Positions 11,155 through 22,938 of a stretch of DNA of 64,000 nucleotides are shown one piece after another. The translations under genes and the position numbers were made by a program. Within the stretch, counting starts at the first letter, position 1; every line of letters begins with the position of its first letter. The notes beneath the pieces are model-generated. The model searched no databases. It had not been told where the DNA came from and was given only the letters and a program-made list of their open reading frames with translations. Source of the stretch: Gerris lacustris (lineage: Eukaryota; Arthropoda; Insecta; Hemiptera; Gerridae); assembly GCA_951217055.1 (NCBI GenBank), contig OX578277.1, forward strand, positions 13,267,834 to 13,331,833, written 5' to 3'.

Positions 11155-11890
11155 AATCAAATCTGGCCTAAAACCACGTGTGTGGTAAAAATAAAACAAA
11201 AAAAAACACCCCGCCAAGTCTGTGGTCCATAAAAGTTGTGAAATCAACTTTCTGTCCCACCAAATGATATTGGCACTTTCTCCTGACCCAACACTGTCAA
11301 CTTAGTTACTTATCAGCTTCTCCTTGGCGGTGTGCCTGCAGTACTACCCAAAGTTAACTGGTTGTATTCCACGCATCCTCTGCAAAGAAAGTCATAGTTG
11401 CATGGGGTCATTCCTTGAAAGCTTAATTTGTATTATTACTTATTTCTATTTTATTAGCTATTTGATAATGGGAAAGATTTACAGCAATGATCATTGTGGC
11501 ATCGAGAAGAGCCTTCAACAACACTGTTAAAAGGCTTTCCTCTCCAATATGCACCTACATATATATTAGAACTAGTTGTTTAGAACAAAGACTATGAGGT
11601 GAACAACTATCTTTCCACACAAACCTCATATGGCAAACGTGAAGGTGAAACAAGAAATTGTATTGGTGTTTGAAGAATATTAAAATTCCAGTTTCAGGAA
11701 ATGGCAAGGCACACTACCAAGGAGAAGAAGCTGATAAGTATCTACTAGTAAGTTGACAGCGTTGGGTCAGGAGAAAGTGCCAACATAACTTGGTGTACAG
11801 AAAGTTTATTTCACAACTTTTTTTGGACCACAGACTTGGCGTGTTTTTTTTTTACCACACACGTGGTTTTTGGGCAGATTATAATATTAG
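11155..11890. mobile_element. Foldback element with about 190-bp inverted arms
   Basis: The left arm (11155-11350) and right arm (about 11695-11890) are inverted copies. Shared stretches include AACCACGTGTGTGG / CCACACACGTGGTT, CCAAGTCTGTGGTCCA / TGGACCACAGACTTGG, and TTATCAGCTTCTCCTTGG / CCAAGGAGAAGAAGCTGATAA. The central 340 bp has no convincing coding region. The target duplication is unclear. Confidence 0.75.
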
Positions 11891-13809
11891 GTGAATGCAA
11901 TACACATAAACAATTAATAAGATGAATTTAAAACACCTTGTTTAATTATGATGATACATTGAGCGATGATGGAATATTAAGGTGTAAGATAAGTGAGACG
12001 AGTTAATCCATGATTATATGAGAGGTTTCGACTCTTAATCAGTATAGCAATACTTACTTTCTTCTTATAACATATTAATTGTTAACTGCTAAAATTTAAT
12101 CACCATAGCTACTGAATCCTGCCTTACTAACACTGTCTAATAGTCCATTATTTCTAACACTACGCCTCTCAGACGTAAATTAAAATTAGACCAACTTATA
12201 AACGTTTAAGATTTAAATGCTGATAAAATCATGAACTTGAAACATTTTTTTGTCTAATAAAATGGTTAAAAGGTGCTCGTTAGGGAGAAAATGATTACCA
12301 AACTGACCCTTTAACCTGAAAAGAGCAGGGCAAAATATACATTTTACATTTTTCCTCACTAGTACCTGCTGCATTTAAATCTGAAATTATATTTTATATC
12401 TAATGAATAGATATAAAAATAAAGTACACATTTTTATAAATATGGCAATATAATATTTAATAATCAAATTTTAGGAACAATAAAAAAAGCCAATTAAAGG
12501 CAAGCTCAATAAGGTTAGGCTCGATAGAGCCCCTGAGGCACAGTAAACTAAAAGAAATGGTAAATTACTAATATATAAAAACACAGCAAAGACCCGACTT
12601 TGATGCAATCTGAAGGTTAATTAAACAGAGATAGCATACCTTGCCCACCGAGAGCTATCAACTTAAGTCAGCATGTACGCCTCAGAGACGTATTGCTAGA
12701 AGTGCAGGGTTAAAAAAAATTGATCATCAATTTAGATCAATATGTACTATTAGAAATTAAAAAAGATTTTATATCATGAATGTATTTTTACTATTTAATG
12801 TTTATAGTTGACATAGTAATTTGGGTGTTTGAGTAAAGATGACCTTAAAATTGAGAAGGGTCAAAATGTTTTCTACAATCATCGATTAATTCTTATCATG
12901 GAGTCTTACTAATTTCACACTTTAATATTCCATTATCACTCAACATATCGTCAAAAAACAGTTAATATTAAAATCCAAAAACACCACACAGTTAAAGATT
13001 CCGGACATGCTTCATGTAATTGTGAATGAATATGTATGATTTTTATAAGTTAAACGATTACATGAAAAAGCAAAATAAGTAAAAACACAGATAAAGGTAT
13101 TAAAAAAGCTTAAAATAATAGCAATAGATAAAAATTACAAACAAGGTCAAGGAATGAAATACGCTTAATAAATGATAACATTACAATAGTTTGGTATGTT
13201 TGCCACTAGGAAGCACCACTTGTAGGTTTTAAAAATTTGAGCTATTATTTCATGCCAAGGATTTACATTTCCCACCCTTTTCATTGGTCAGGACCTACAC
13301 TCATTTGATCATCTCATAAAGAACAAAACTTAAATTATCCTTAAAATAGAGTTAAACTAATACATTTTAACTAGTAAATAAGTTAAATAGTTTTAAAATT
13401 GGTTTCCATCTTGATAAGCAACACATAAATCCCTCATACCAAGTTTAAATATAGGAGACAAATAAGTGATACAGCTGCTTCATTTATCAGAAAATAGGTC
13501 CAGTATTCTTCTTGAAATAAGGTGCTCCTTTAAATTTACCATACAAAACCAATTTGTACTTATGAACCGAATTTACAGAAGATAAGAGTCTTGATTCTGT
13601 TGCAAGAAAATAGATCTAGTCTTATTCTAGAATATAAGGTACTCTTTTAAGACTTCCTAATAAAACCAATTTTGACATTAGAATTAAAGACAGGGAAGTG
13701 GAAAGGGAACAGCTGTGGGAGCGCTTAATTAAATTTGGAGACCTTTTCTCAACATCGATGGAGGCAAAAACACAGTTAGTCACTAAACACTAGCTACGCC
13801 TCTGATAAA
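11891..13809. other. Gene-free AT-rich stretch
   Basis: No frame of meaningful length, no splice-consistent exon set that I could recognise, no RNA gene and no long inverted or tandem repeat noticed. It could hold non-coding exons or decayed repeats that I cannot see by eye. Confidence 0.5.
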
Positions 13810-14065
13810 ATATTAGGGGGCTGAACTGAAGGAGATAATACAGTCGAGAATCGCTTGCCGGCACAGCTTTGCTTAAACTATACACCTGAGAGATAATATT
13901 CCTTTGTCAATCAGAAAATTTTTTTGATTTAAACATTTGAGTAATAATATATGTATGATTTGTTTATAGAAGAGTTGATATCCCTTAATCAAAAAAATAT
14001 ATATAAAAATAAATATGATATCCCCGCCATCTTTTCTATAAATCGCCTCATATTCTTCAGTTTTA
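13810..14065 (-). repeat. Dispersed repeat family C, copy 1 (inverted relative to 30600-30850)
   Basis: 'CTGAAGGAGATAATACAGTC' followed by 'GAGAATCGCTTGCCGGCA' is the complement of sequence at about 30797-30835. The 'GATATCCCTTAATCAAAAAA' and 'GCCATCTTTTCTATAAAT' parts match the complement of 30608-30680. Related inverted arms lie at 29561-29902. Confidence 0.7.
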
Positions 14066-17000
14066 CCTATTAGGGAATTTTCACATTACGCTTAAAGGCA
14101 GGAGCCAAACAGAAGACACACCTGGTTTTTACTAAACAACTGATAAGTACTGTCTGCACTTATTATGTGCAGGATGATCCTATATCCTAGTTTATGACTG
14201 CAAGGGGCACCACGTTCGATGTTCAGCCAGCATTGTAATAAAAATAGGTAGCTACTTAAGTGAAGTGGCATCTATCCAGTTGCAAATGCCAATAAGTTTT
14301 AACAGTTGATAAAGAGCAACACACTAATCGTGTGTCATCCACTTTGGAAGGCCTAAGCCCTTCACAACCTGTTGCGCCATCAATTATTATAATTAAGGGA
14401 TATTTTATACACAGGAGAGATAAAGTCCCATAGTCAAAGTAATACCATCTTTTCTGTGCTATATACCCTGATATTATGTTAATATCTATTCACCTTAAAT
14501 GTTCAGTAGACTAAGGGATGATAACACATCTATACACAGAAGAAGGAATGATCTTCTTAAGTCTAAAGAAACTTTAAGATAAAGGGACGTTATCCCTACT
14601 ATTTTATAAATAAGTTAATATACCTGTTTTAACAGATCATGAAACAAGCTCAGGGACTAAAAATTATCGTTATTAGGGGGGCCACCTTCAAATCGAGATT
14701 TACCAACATACGATTGTAAACAAAAGAATTAAAAATAAACTAAAAAAAATTTACCTATTTCATAAAATGATGATTATCCTGAGAGACAAATTTCAAATCA
14801 ACAGGTAATATCAACAAAACAATAGTCAAGCCACTTTAAAAAAAATAAAAATCCGAAACAAACAATGAAATTAAAAATATCCAAACACAAAAATCACTTT
14901 GAAAGTAATAATAAAATTGTTTAAAAAATCCACGAAGTAAAAAGTCGAATTTCTGTTTTAAAAACTTGTGTTTAAAAGAAATAAACAAATAGAATTATTT
15001 TGTTATTCCGTATTCCGTTTTTACAACAATAAAGAAACGATCGACACCAATATAAGCAACGTGTAGAATAAAGCAAATACAACTTTTTCAGAAAGATAAT
15101 GTTATATATAAAAGGAAAAACTTTCAAAAATATTTAGAAAAAACATGTAAAGTAGAATGCAACAAGTGGTTGAAAGTCACGAAATCTATTGTCACCTTTA
15201 GTTTGATATTACTTATGTTATTTTCATTTAAAATATACATTAAATGAAGAAACCGGCGTTTTTTAGAACAATATGTGAAAAGGAACTACATAAAGAAAAA
15301 AAAACAACACGATTTTAAGGGTTTTTTTCCAAGCGTGAACGACCACCCATATGAACGAGAGGGACGCGGGCGGCTTACTGGAATTTTATTACTGCTATGG
15401 TATTATTTTTGTTTATTTTTTTTTCGTTCTCTATCTTTGTTTAGTATATGAGGTTAAAGAGAGAAAGAGATGAGAATGTTCAGTGTTGCCAGTTCGCTTA
15501 AAGTAGAAGAAATCTAATGATGTATTTTGAAAAGATCTTAATAAAGATGTACAAATCATATATTTTCTCTTATTAGAAGAATCAGTCTAACAAACTCAAA
15601 GAAAAACTTTCTCATATATATTTATGAACACAGTAACATAGTTATACTGGATTTAATTTCCATAATATCATTTATAAAGAGTTAAACTGGTTGTGAACAT
15701 TTTAATTTTAGCGGGGGCACATTAATTTATTTTTTCCAATATCGCCAAAACTAGATTATTTACCAAGAAAACTATTTAATAATATGGTTAACTTCATATT
15801 TAAATGGTCTCAATTTTAGAATTTTTTATTTTAATCAGATTATCAGAAGCGTTTTTGAAAAAAATAAAATATTTAGCTTGTTCAGATTTATTGGGGGCTC
15901 CTCCAAATTATGACAAACTAATTACTCCATTTCGCTAAGGATTGTGTTTTTTTCTTAACATGTATGTCAAATTTCAGGCAGGAAACGCCAGATGGCAGAG
16001 CCGTTTATTAAAATCACCTTTTTTATTCTTAAGATCTTAAAAAAGGAAATCCGTCAACATCTTAAAATCTAATTTTAGCGCAACGCCATAACTTATAATA
16101 TATAAACAACATAAATGAGAAAAACTTATAATTATTATTCCACTTAATAAATAGAAAGTAATGTGATGTAGAGAAAATTTAATTTTGAGATTTCAATAGA
16201 TTTACATGTTCTAAGGTTTCTGAATCCTAAAAAAAATGCAGAACTGGTTCGATGAAATTTATTATAAGTACATGTCAAGAAAATTATTTCTCTATAAAAT
16301 TGGCCATTTGAATGTACAAAATTATGCATATTTAGCAAACGGACAGATCCAACGGAGACCCCCCTCTCCGTGGGAGGGGGGGGGGTGCATTTGATTAAGA
16401 TTTTAGCTTATAAGGAAGATTAAAAATAACATTTGGAGACGGAGCTCCCTTAACACTGTGAAGACGTTTATGTATAAATTTTAATCCCATAATATCTGAT
16501 TTATAACTTATTTAAAAAAAAATCTATAAAAATTATGTGACCTTGCTGGAAATTGAAAGATGGTTCTTCTCATAGACCTGTTATGATTATTTTTATTTAA
16601 TATACCTATACCTCTGAGGTAAATTGTTTTAAAGTTCGCAAGCTTCCATGGTTGGAATGAAAATTAAGTTCTAGGAGATCCGTGTCGAAGGTGTACATCC
16701 TGACCTTTTGCTCCTAATGACAGAAGCAGCTTCAGGGGTGTTCATGGTGACAGTCAGTGTTGATAGTGTACTCGCAGTTGTTTGAACATGCAGACAGTGT
16801 TCACACTGACAAAACTAAATGACACCGCATGAATACTCCTGAAGATGCTTCTACTTGTAGTATAACATGCGAAGCATCTTAGAGACCTAGATTGAAGTTT
16901 AATTGTGTTTTTAAATTGACTTTTTGAGGTATTTGGTTCATTAAGCTGGCAGATAATTGTGGTAAAGTACAGTAACTCCTGTTTTAGTAATTGCCCCTGT

Positions 17001-17140
17001 TTTGTAGCAAGTGGAAAACAGCTCTCCGGTAATTGCAGCAATGTAGCTTATAATAATTTTCCTTTGAAGTAAAAATAGTAGAAACTATTATATTTCTTGA
17101 GAATGGCTTGAATGGTTAAATTGATACTGTAAAACTCCAA
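14066..17140. other. Gene-free stretch
   Basis: No gene recognised. Weak repeats of a 'TATACACAGGAGAGATAAAG'-type module occur near 14400 and 14530. A purine/pyrimidine-rich palindromic patch lies at 15420-15480 and a G-run at 16370-16386. Family-B-like sequence lies at 16671-16880, with arms around CAGCTTCAGGGGTGTTCATG and ATACTCCTGAAGATGCTTCT. Confidence 0.5.
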
Positions 17141-17161
17141 TTATACAAATATCTGGTGCTC

Positions 17162-17832
17162 TGGATGTTTGATTAAACAGACATCTGATTCTTCAGATAG
17201 TTGATTAAACAGACATCTGATTCTTCAGATAGTTGATTAAACAGACATCTGATTCTTCAGATAGTTGATTAAACAGACATCTGATTCTTCAGATAGTTGA
17301 TTAAACAGACATCTGATTCTTCAGATAGTTGATTAAACAGACATCTGATTCTTCAGATAGTTGATTAAACAGACATCTGATTCTTCAGATAGTTGATTAA
17401 ACAGACATCTGATTCTTCAGATAGTTGATTAAACAGACATCTGATTCTTCAGATAGTTGATTAAACAGACATCTGATTCTTCAGATAGTTGATTAAACAG
17501 ACATCTGATTCTTCGGATAGTTGATTAAACAGACATCTGATTCTTCGGATAGTTGATTAAACAGACATCTGATTCTTCAGATAGTTGATTAAACAGACAT
17601 CTGATTCTTCAGATAGTTGATTAAACAGACATCTGATTCTTCAGATAGTTGATTAAACAGACATCTGATTCTTCAGATAGTTGATTAAACAGACATCTGA
17701 TTCTTCAGATAGTTGATTAAACAGACATCTGATTCTTCAGATAGTTGATTAAACAGACATCTGATTCTTCAGATAGTTGATTAAACAGACATCTGATTCT
17801 TCGGATATTTGATTAAACAGATATCTGATTAT
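17162..17832. repeat. Homogeneous 32-bp minisatellite, about 21 units
   Basis: The unit begins TTGATTAAACAGACATCTGA and continues TTCTTCAGATAG. Almost every unit is identical; three read CTTCGG instead of CTTCAG. Each unit contains the small hairpin ATCTGA-TTCT-TCAGAT. The flanks carry diverged half-units (CTGGATGTTTGATTAAAC on the left, GATATCTGATTATCTGAA on the right). There are no spacers, so it is not a CRISPR array. Confidence 0.97.
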
Positions 17833-17908
17833 CTGAATCAGCTAGGAATCGCTGTACCTCATTGTAACAGAAAAAAGGATTTATTTTGAATATGTACTAC
17901 AAATCCTG

Positions 17909-18722
17909 GTAGGAGAGAGCGGGGTTGGTTGGGACAGTGGGATGAATTGGACACTGTTATTTTTGGTTGAAAAGAAAGTCATCAGATTAGCAACCCTAGT
18001 GGACCAGTCAGTAGCAATTCAGTTGCTATTCTATCCCTCAAGTGGTCGTATTCTGACGTATTGTTGATTACCATTGATTTAAAAAAAAAAAAAAAAAAAT
18101 CGATTTGGAGGCAAGCTGATGTAAAATTTGAGACCCACATCAGAAGCTTTCCAGCCCCTCTACAATATTCTTTGGAGTCTCTACTATTTTTACCTGGTAA
18201 TGGATTTATTTATGATTACAAATCGCTTTGGTTGCTTACTGTGGAACAATGGGTTCCAATGTTGTTTGTGTTTATTTTAAAAAAATGGCGTCAAGGGATG
18301 AGTTGGACAGTATGTCCTATTCATCTCAACTGTCCCACTCATCCCCCATATCACACACACATCATACTTATTCCTTCTTTTGCCTACTTTCTTACTTATT
18401 TAGTATTCCTTCTATTTAAGTACTCAAATGAATTGTATTCATGATTTTAGTAGCAAAATCAAGAGTTTTGGTATGTGTCCAAAGTATCCCACCCCTATGT
18501 CCAATGTATCCCACCCATTGGGATACATTGGACAAATAGAAGGTTTTGGAAAAACATAAAAAATAGTGTGATACCTAATGTTTTTTTAAGTCGTTAAAAG
18601 TCTGGAATATGTTAGTTAGGATCTCTATGTATGATAATCATACCAAAGCGAAAAAGTTCATGCAAAACTGTGGCTCTCACGGCCTCTAAAAAAAAAAGTA
18701 TCCCACCAACCCCGCTCTCCCT
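17909..18722. mobile_element. DNA-transposon-like element with GAGAGCGGGGTTGG ends
   Basis: The left end GGAGAGAGCGGGGTTGGT and right end CCAACCCCGCTCTCCCTC are inverted repeats about 810 bp apart. The interior repeats 'TATCCCACCC' and 'GGGATACATTGGAC' motifs in both orientations. Open frames inside do not resemble a transposase. Superfamily and target duplication are undetermined. Confidence 0.65.
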
Positions 18723-18845
18723 CACATATTTACACTGTGTAGTTTTAATCTGTAAATGTATATTTAAATAGTTAATAAAGTGAAAGAAATTATTTAATAA
18801 TTACACAATGGCTTCACCTTCAAAATCATGCATGGATTAAAAAAT

Positions 18846-19404
18846 AGACTGCCAATTTGTGTGGCACATAGCTTCCTCACATCCTATCATGTACTTTATT
18901 GTTTTATTAACGTTATATTACTTTATTGTTTATTATGTAAAAACTATTAAAAGTTTTTAGCGATATTTAACATTTCATAGCGGTGTCGCTGTTGGTTTTA
19001 CTAAAAAATTGTTTTTGGAAAAAATGTTTGTCTCATTAAATAGATGAAGTTTGATTTTTTTCCCGACCTAAAATTCCAATTTTAAATTTGAAGTTCACGT
19101 TTACGCGAGCGTTGCGCGTGAACGCTTCGACGGATAACGTTGTTCAACGAACTCGTCCTGGGCATTGGTAAAATGAACATGTCTACCAAATTTCATCAAA
19201 ATCGGTCGACATTTACTCAAGTTATCGTCGCACGTTTCATGATTCGCGGACACACAGACCGACAGACAGACACGAGACCAAAAATGTTCCCTGATGCCTG
19301 AAACGGATTTCTATCTTGGAATTTTTAAAATCGGAGACATAAAACTTTTTCTTTCTCAAAAGTGAACACAAAGCTTCCGTTACCTTCGGTAAGCTCGGAA
19401 GCAA
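18846..19404. repeat. Dispersed repeat family A, copy 2
   Basis: About 560 bp, closely similar to 44249-44792 along its whole length: GTGTGGCACATAGCTTCCT at the start, ACAGACCGACAGACAGACAC in the middle and AAGCTCGGAAGCAAAAT at the end. The last 35 bases form a hairpin (GCTTCCG/CTCGGAAGC). No protein recognised. Confidence 0.85.
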
Positions 19405-19926
19405 AATTATATTTGAACTAGTTCATAATATTTCCTCTATATCCTTATTCTGATACATGTTTCAGACAAATTAACATTGCTTTGATGAAGAAAATAATTA
19501 TGAATTTTTTCCATATTTATAGCTGGCTGAAATTTATTTTAGATAAATTATTATTAAAAAATAAGTGTCACACCTGAGTGAAAACTGTTTTCCTCTGTTC
19601 AGGTTAGAAATCATACCACTTAGCGATAAATTGGAACACACTCTTCTTTATCCACATTAAGATTCTGGCCGTTTATTAACTCTATTCTATTAATTTAGGA
19701 GCTGGCAATTTAAGGAACTCTACCTAATGAAAAATCTCAAAGAATTTTCTAAAAAAATATATATTCCTACTACATTCTAACAAACATTTAATGTTTACCG
19801 TCTGTAAGAGATGAGTTTTAACTTTTGTCACTCAAGTTGGCTAACCTATGTGAGGGAATAAATAAAGAAACGGTCTGTGGGAGGAGGTGGGGTAACATCA
19901 ATTTAAAGGTTATCCTGAGGATCATT
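19405..19926. other. Gene-free stretch
   Basis: AT-rich, with a family-B-like fragment at 19810-19870. No gene, RNA or TIR seen. Confidence 0.5.
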
Positions 19927-21880
19927 TGAGGAGCCTAGTATCAAAGACGGACATTCGACATTTTTTTCCGAATTTCAGTTATCGATTGTTTCTTATAGAT
20001 TTTTGGCCGCTGCATTAGATTCTGCTATCCATTTGCATCAAAAACGACCAGAAAAGGGGTAAAAATGCAATAATATTTGTAGTTTTGTTTCAAATACGGA
20101 CAAGTCAACACATGTTTTGCTTCAAAAGTGGACATAACCTAAACAGCCAATCAGGAGGCTGCATTTTACTAACTCGTTCCTATGATGCACTGCGGGCTTT
20201 AGCATCTGAATACCTACTCCTACCATTTTGTCATACATGTTTAGAAAAATGATACCCCAAGGGGAAATCGAGAAATCAATTTTAGCTCTAAATTTGGGGG
20301 CACTACCCCCTAAGAACTCTGAAAAACGTGAAAAAAAAAAAAAAATATTTCTCCAATATTATTATTCTAACCATTATTTTCAACGTCATTTTGCTTCAAA
20401 AACAGGGTTCACACTTAAAATTTGATTTTGATTTCCCTGACATCCCCTGACTTTCCCTGACTATGTTGATCATTTTTCCCTGACAAATGAAAAAAAAAAG
20501 AAAAGAATAACAATCTCGTAAATTTAACGGAAATATTTATTCACGGCATTTGTTTAAACACTTAAAATAATCTAAAACCTTAATAAACATTAAAAAGTCA
20601 CAACAGTTTAATCTTGTTAATTAAAGTAAATATATTAAGAAAATGGTTCATTTCCTTTAAATAAAATGCACTCATAAATACCTTAAATGTAGAATTTAAC
20701 AGTAAGTAACTAATTTACCTAACATTGTTTATTTTTTTTTTAAATATCACAAAATATGGCCTCCTTAATATGATTAGTAGGGCTTAGAGATGTAAAAACT
20801 TTTTTTCTGGTGACGTTATTTTTTCTAATTAAAAATTTGGTTTTTTCATGAGCCTATTTTTTCGCTGTAAAAAAGGTATGTTTTTAATTGCTCATCTTCA
20901 AAATACTTTTAATTATTATTTTCTTTAAAAATACAATGTATATATGTCCAAGAATTTTTTTAACATTCAACATTAATATAAAATATTTTTGATTAAAAAA
21001 AAAAAAAAGTATATATACTCGTATATTTACTTGTCATAATAATCTCCACCACTAACGTAGTCGAATAAAATAACTGATTTTTATTGCCAACTTTTTGATT
21101 TTGTACTATAAAAATTTACTCAAATTTGATTAATCAATCAATAATATAAACTTGTTAAAACATTTTATTTGATAATTAATCAAATTATGTAATTCAATTT
21201 AATTTTATTTGAGCTCATTAAACAAACTGGACTTCGTTCATTTATTTTCTTTTTTTTTTTAAAAGTTAGTTTCACCCTGGTGAACTGTCTAAGCCACTAT
21301 CCGAGGACAATATCATTTCCAAGATATTATGCAAGTTGTGTAACCATGCTATGTTTCTTCTTCAGAATTTTGTTTCGATACTCGAAATAAAAATTAGTTA
21401 AACAAATTCATCTGAAAAAAAACTTAATGTCACAAAAAACGAGGGGCTTGTTTGTTTATAGTTTAATTAATTGACAAATTTTGTTTCCCTGACTTTTAGC
21501 TTATGTTACCTAAAGTTTGGTTATTTTCCCTGATTTTAGGGTTATTTCAAAAAGTTTCCCTGACTTTCCCTGACCTCGATTTATTTCCCTGACATTCCCT
21601 GATTTTCCCTGACTTTCCAGGTCAGTGTGAACCCTGAAAAACGGACAAAACCTTGTTTTTGTTTCAAAAGCAGACAACTCTACATTTTAACTCCATTTAG
21701 CAGCTAAAATATCAAAGAAATTCACGTTTTCAGTACTTCTAATTAGTTTTGAGTCTATTAAGAATCTATAGAAAAAAAAAAACATTGCTCTAGCACCTGT
21801 AGAATTTGAGCTACAGTTTTTCGGCTCTCCTGTAAAATTTTGAAATGTGCTCTTGTCCGTCTTTGATACTAAGCTCCTCA
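19927..21880. mobile_element. 27-bp-TIR DNA element (host of a nested insertion)
   Basis: The terminal stretch TGAGGAGCCTAGTATCAAAG at 19927 and its complement ending at 21880 match over 27 bp with one mismatch. A subterminal motif of the form TTTGNTTCAAAANNGGACA recurs near 20087, 20115, 20392/21645 and 21655. No transposase is recognisable. About 1.2 kb of its length is a second element, 20403-21636. Confidence 0.72.
20403..21636. mobile_element. Nested hAT-like non-autonomous element
   Basis: The perfect ends CAGGGTTCACACT and AGTGTGAACCCTG bound 1,234 bp. Close to both ends the motif TTCCCTGAC is repeated many times (20430-20490 and 21480-21620), like the subterminal transposase-binding repeats of hAT elements. 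It interrupts a 'TTGCTTCAAAAACGGACA' motif of the surrounding element. The insertion site is A-rich, so an 8-bp duplication cannot be defined; AAAAA is shared on both sides. Confidence 0.72.
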
Positions 21881-22720
21881 TTTAATTTTGTCTAGTTGGC
21901 CCTACCTTCTGGAAGTGTTGAAATAAAAAAAAGTCTCTCCACGTAAAAAATATTTAATAGTTTCAGAGCAACTTTCAGCCACTATAGGGCTGTCATCAGT
22001 GCCTAAACAAACAGTAATAAAATGTCAAAAAGGAAAACCGAGACAATATAACGATATAGCAGATAAGACACAAAGAACAAATTTAAGATAAATAAGTAGC
22101 AACATACAAAAATCTTAATCAGACCGTAAAATATAAAATAACAATAATATCGCTAATGATGAGCCTAAAGGCGGTATATGGTGCTCTAGCCCCTATTTTA
22201 GTGGGATTTCGGATTATTTAGCGAGGATTCTAGCTAAATACGATTTAAACGTGGGTTTCAGTATGAATAAGACATTAAAGGCTCAACTGAGTATTGTGAA
22301 AGACCCATACATACATATGTATGGGATACATTCCAATTACTTTTTATACTAAATAAAATACAAATTTCAAACACCCCTCTAAGGATACACCGCAATGTAT
22401 ATAGATGTGGTAAGAGATAAAAGAATTCTCTGGTATCTTTGAGGCACAGTGAGTTACAGAAAAATAATATAGAGGAATGGTTGTAATAGCGGAATTCCAG
22501 AGTTAGGCAGATCAGACGAGATCATACAACAGGAAGGTCTGAAACATGTGTTTTATGTCTTTATGCTGGCGGTGCAATCTCTTGCACCGCCAAGAGTCTT
22601 GGCTAAGTCAGAGTCAGCAAAGAGTCTCAATTACAAATTCTGAGGCAGAAGTAGTTGCAGCTAAAGAAGCAACTAAAGAAGTTATTTCGTAAAAAAGACT
22701 ACTTTCAGAAATGTCAAATC
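21881..22720. other. Gene-free stretch 3' of the zinc-finger gene
   Basis: No coding region recognised. An 11-bp perfect hairpin TGGCGGTGCAA/TTGCACCGCCA with a 4-base loop sits at 22567-22592. The stretch may include the 3' untranslated region of the minus-strand zinc-finger gene. Confidence 0.5.
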
Positions 22721-22938
22721 CTCTGGCTGGTTGTATGCTCAAAGTGAGTGCTTGAATTGAAATGCTCTAGTTTTATTATGTGCTGAGTCATATGTGTTTT
22801 CAGATGACTCTTCTGGCTTGTTGTATGGTCACAGTAAGGGCATTGAAGTGCTCTAATATTATTATATATTGAGTCAATATGTGTTTTCAGATGACTCTTC
22901 CGGCTGGTTGTATGCTCACAGTGAGGGCATTGAAATGC
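22721..22938 (-). pseudogene. Decayed extra zinc fingers beyond the stop
   Basis: After the TGA at 22939-22941 the same frame continues through one complete finger (CPHC...H...) and a second (CPYC...H). It then runs into a degraded third unit ('THFEHTTSQRI') whose spacing and cysteines are lost. The stop replaces the arginine codon AGA found at the same place in sibling units. The array was therefore once at least two fingers longer, or the gene depends on readthrough. Confidence 0.75.

Noticed and set aside
17162..17832. Regular short repeats with palindromes suggested a CRISPR array
   Set aside because: Units abut directly with no unique spacers, and the locus is a eukaryotic genome; it is a minisatellite.
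22567..22592. A perfect 11-bp hairpin with a 4-base loop
   Set aside because: Too short for a miRNA precursor, and intrinsic terminators do not apply in this setting; no function can be supported.
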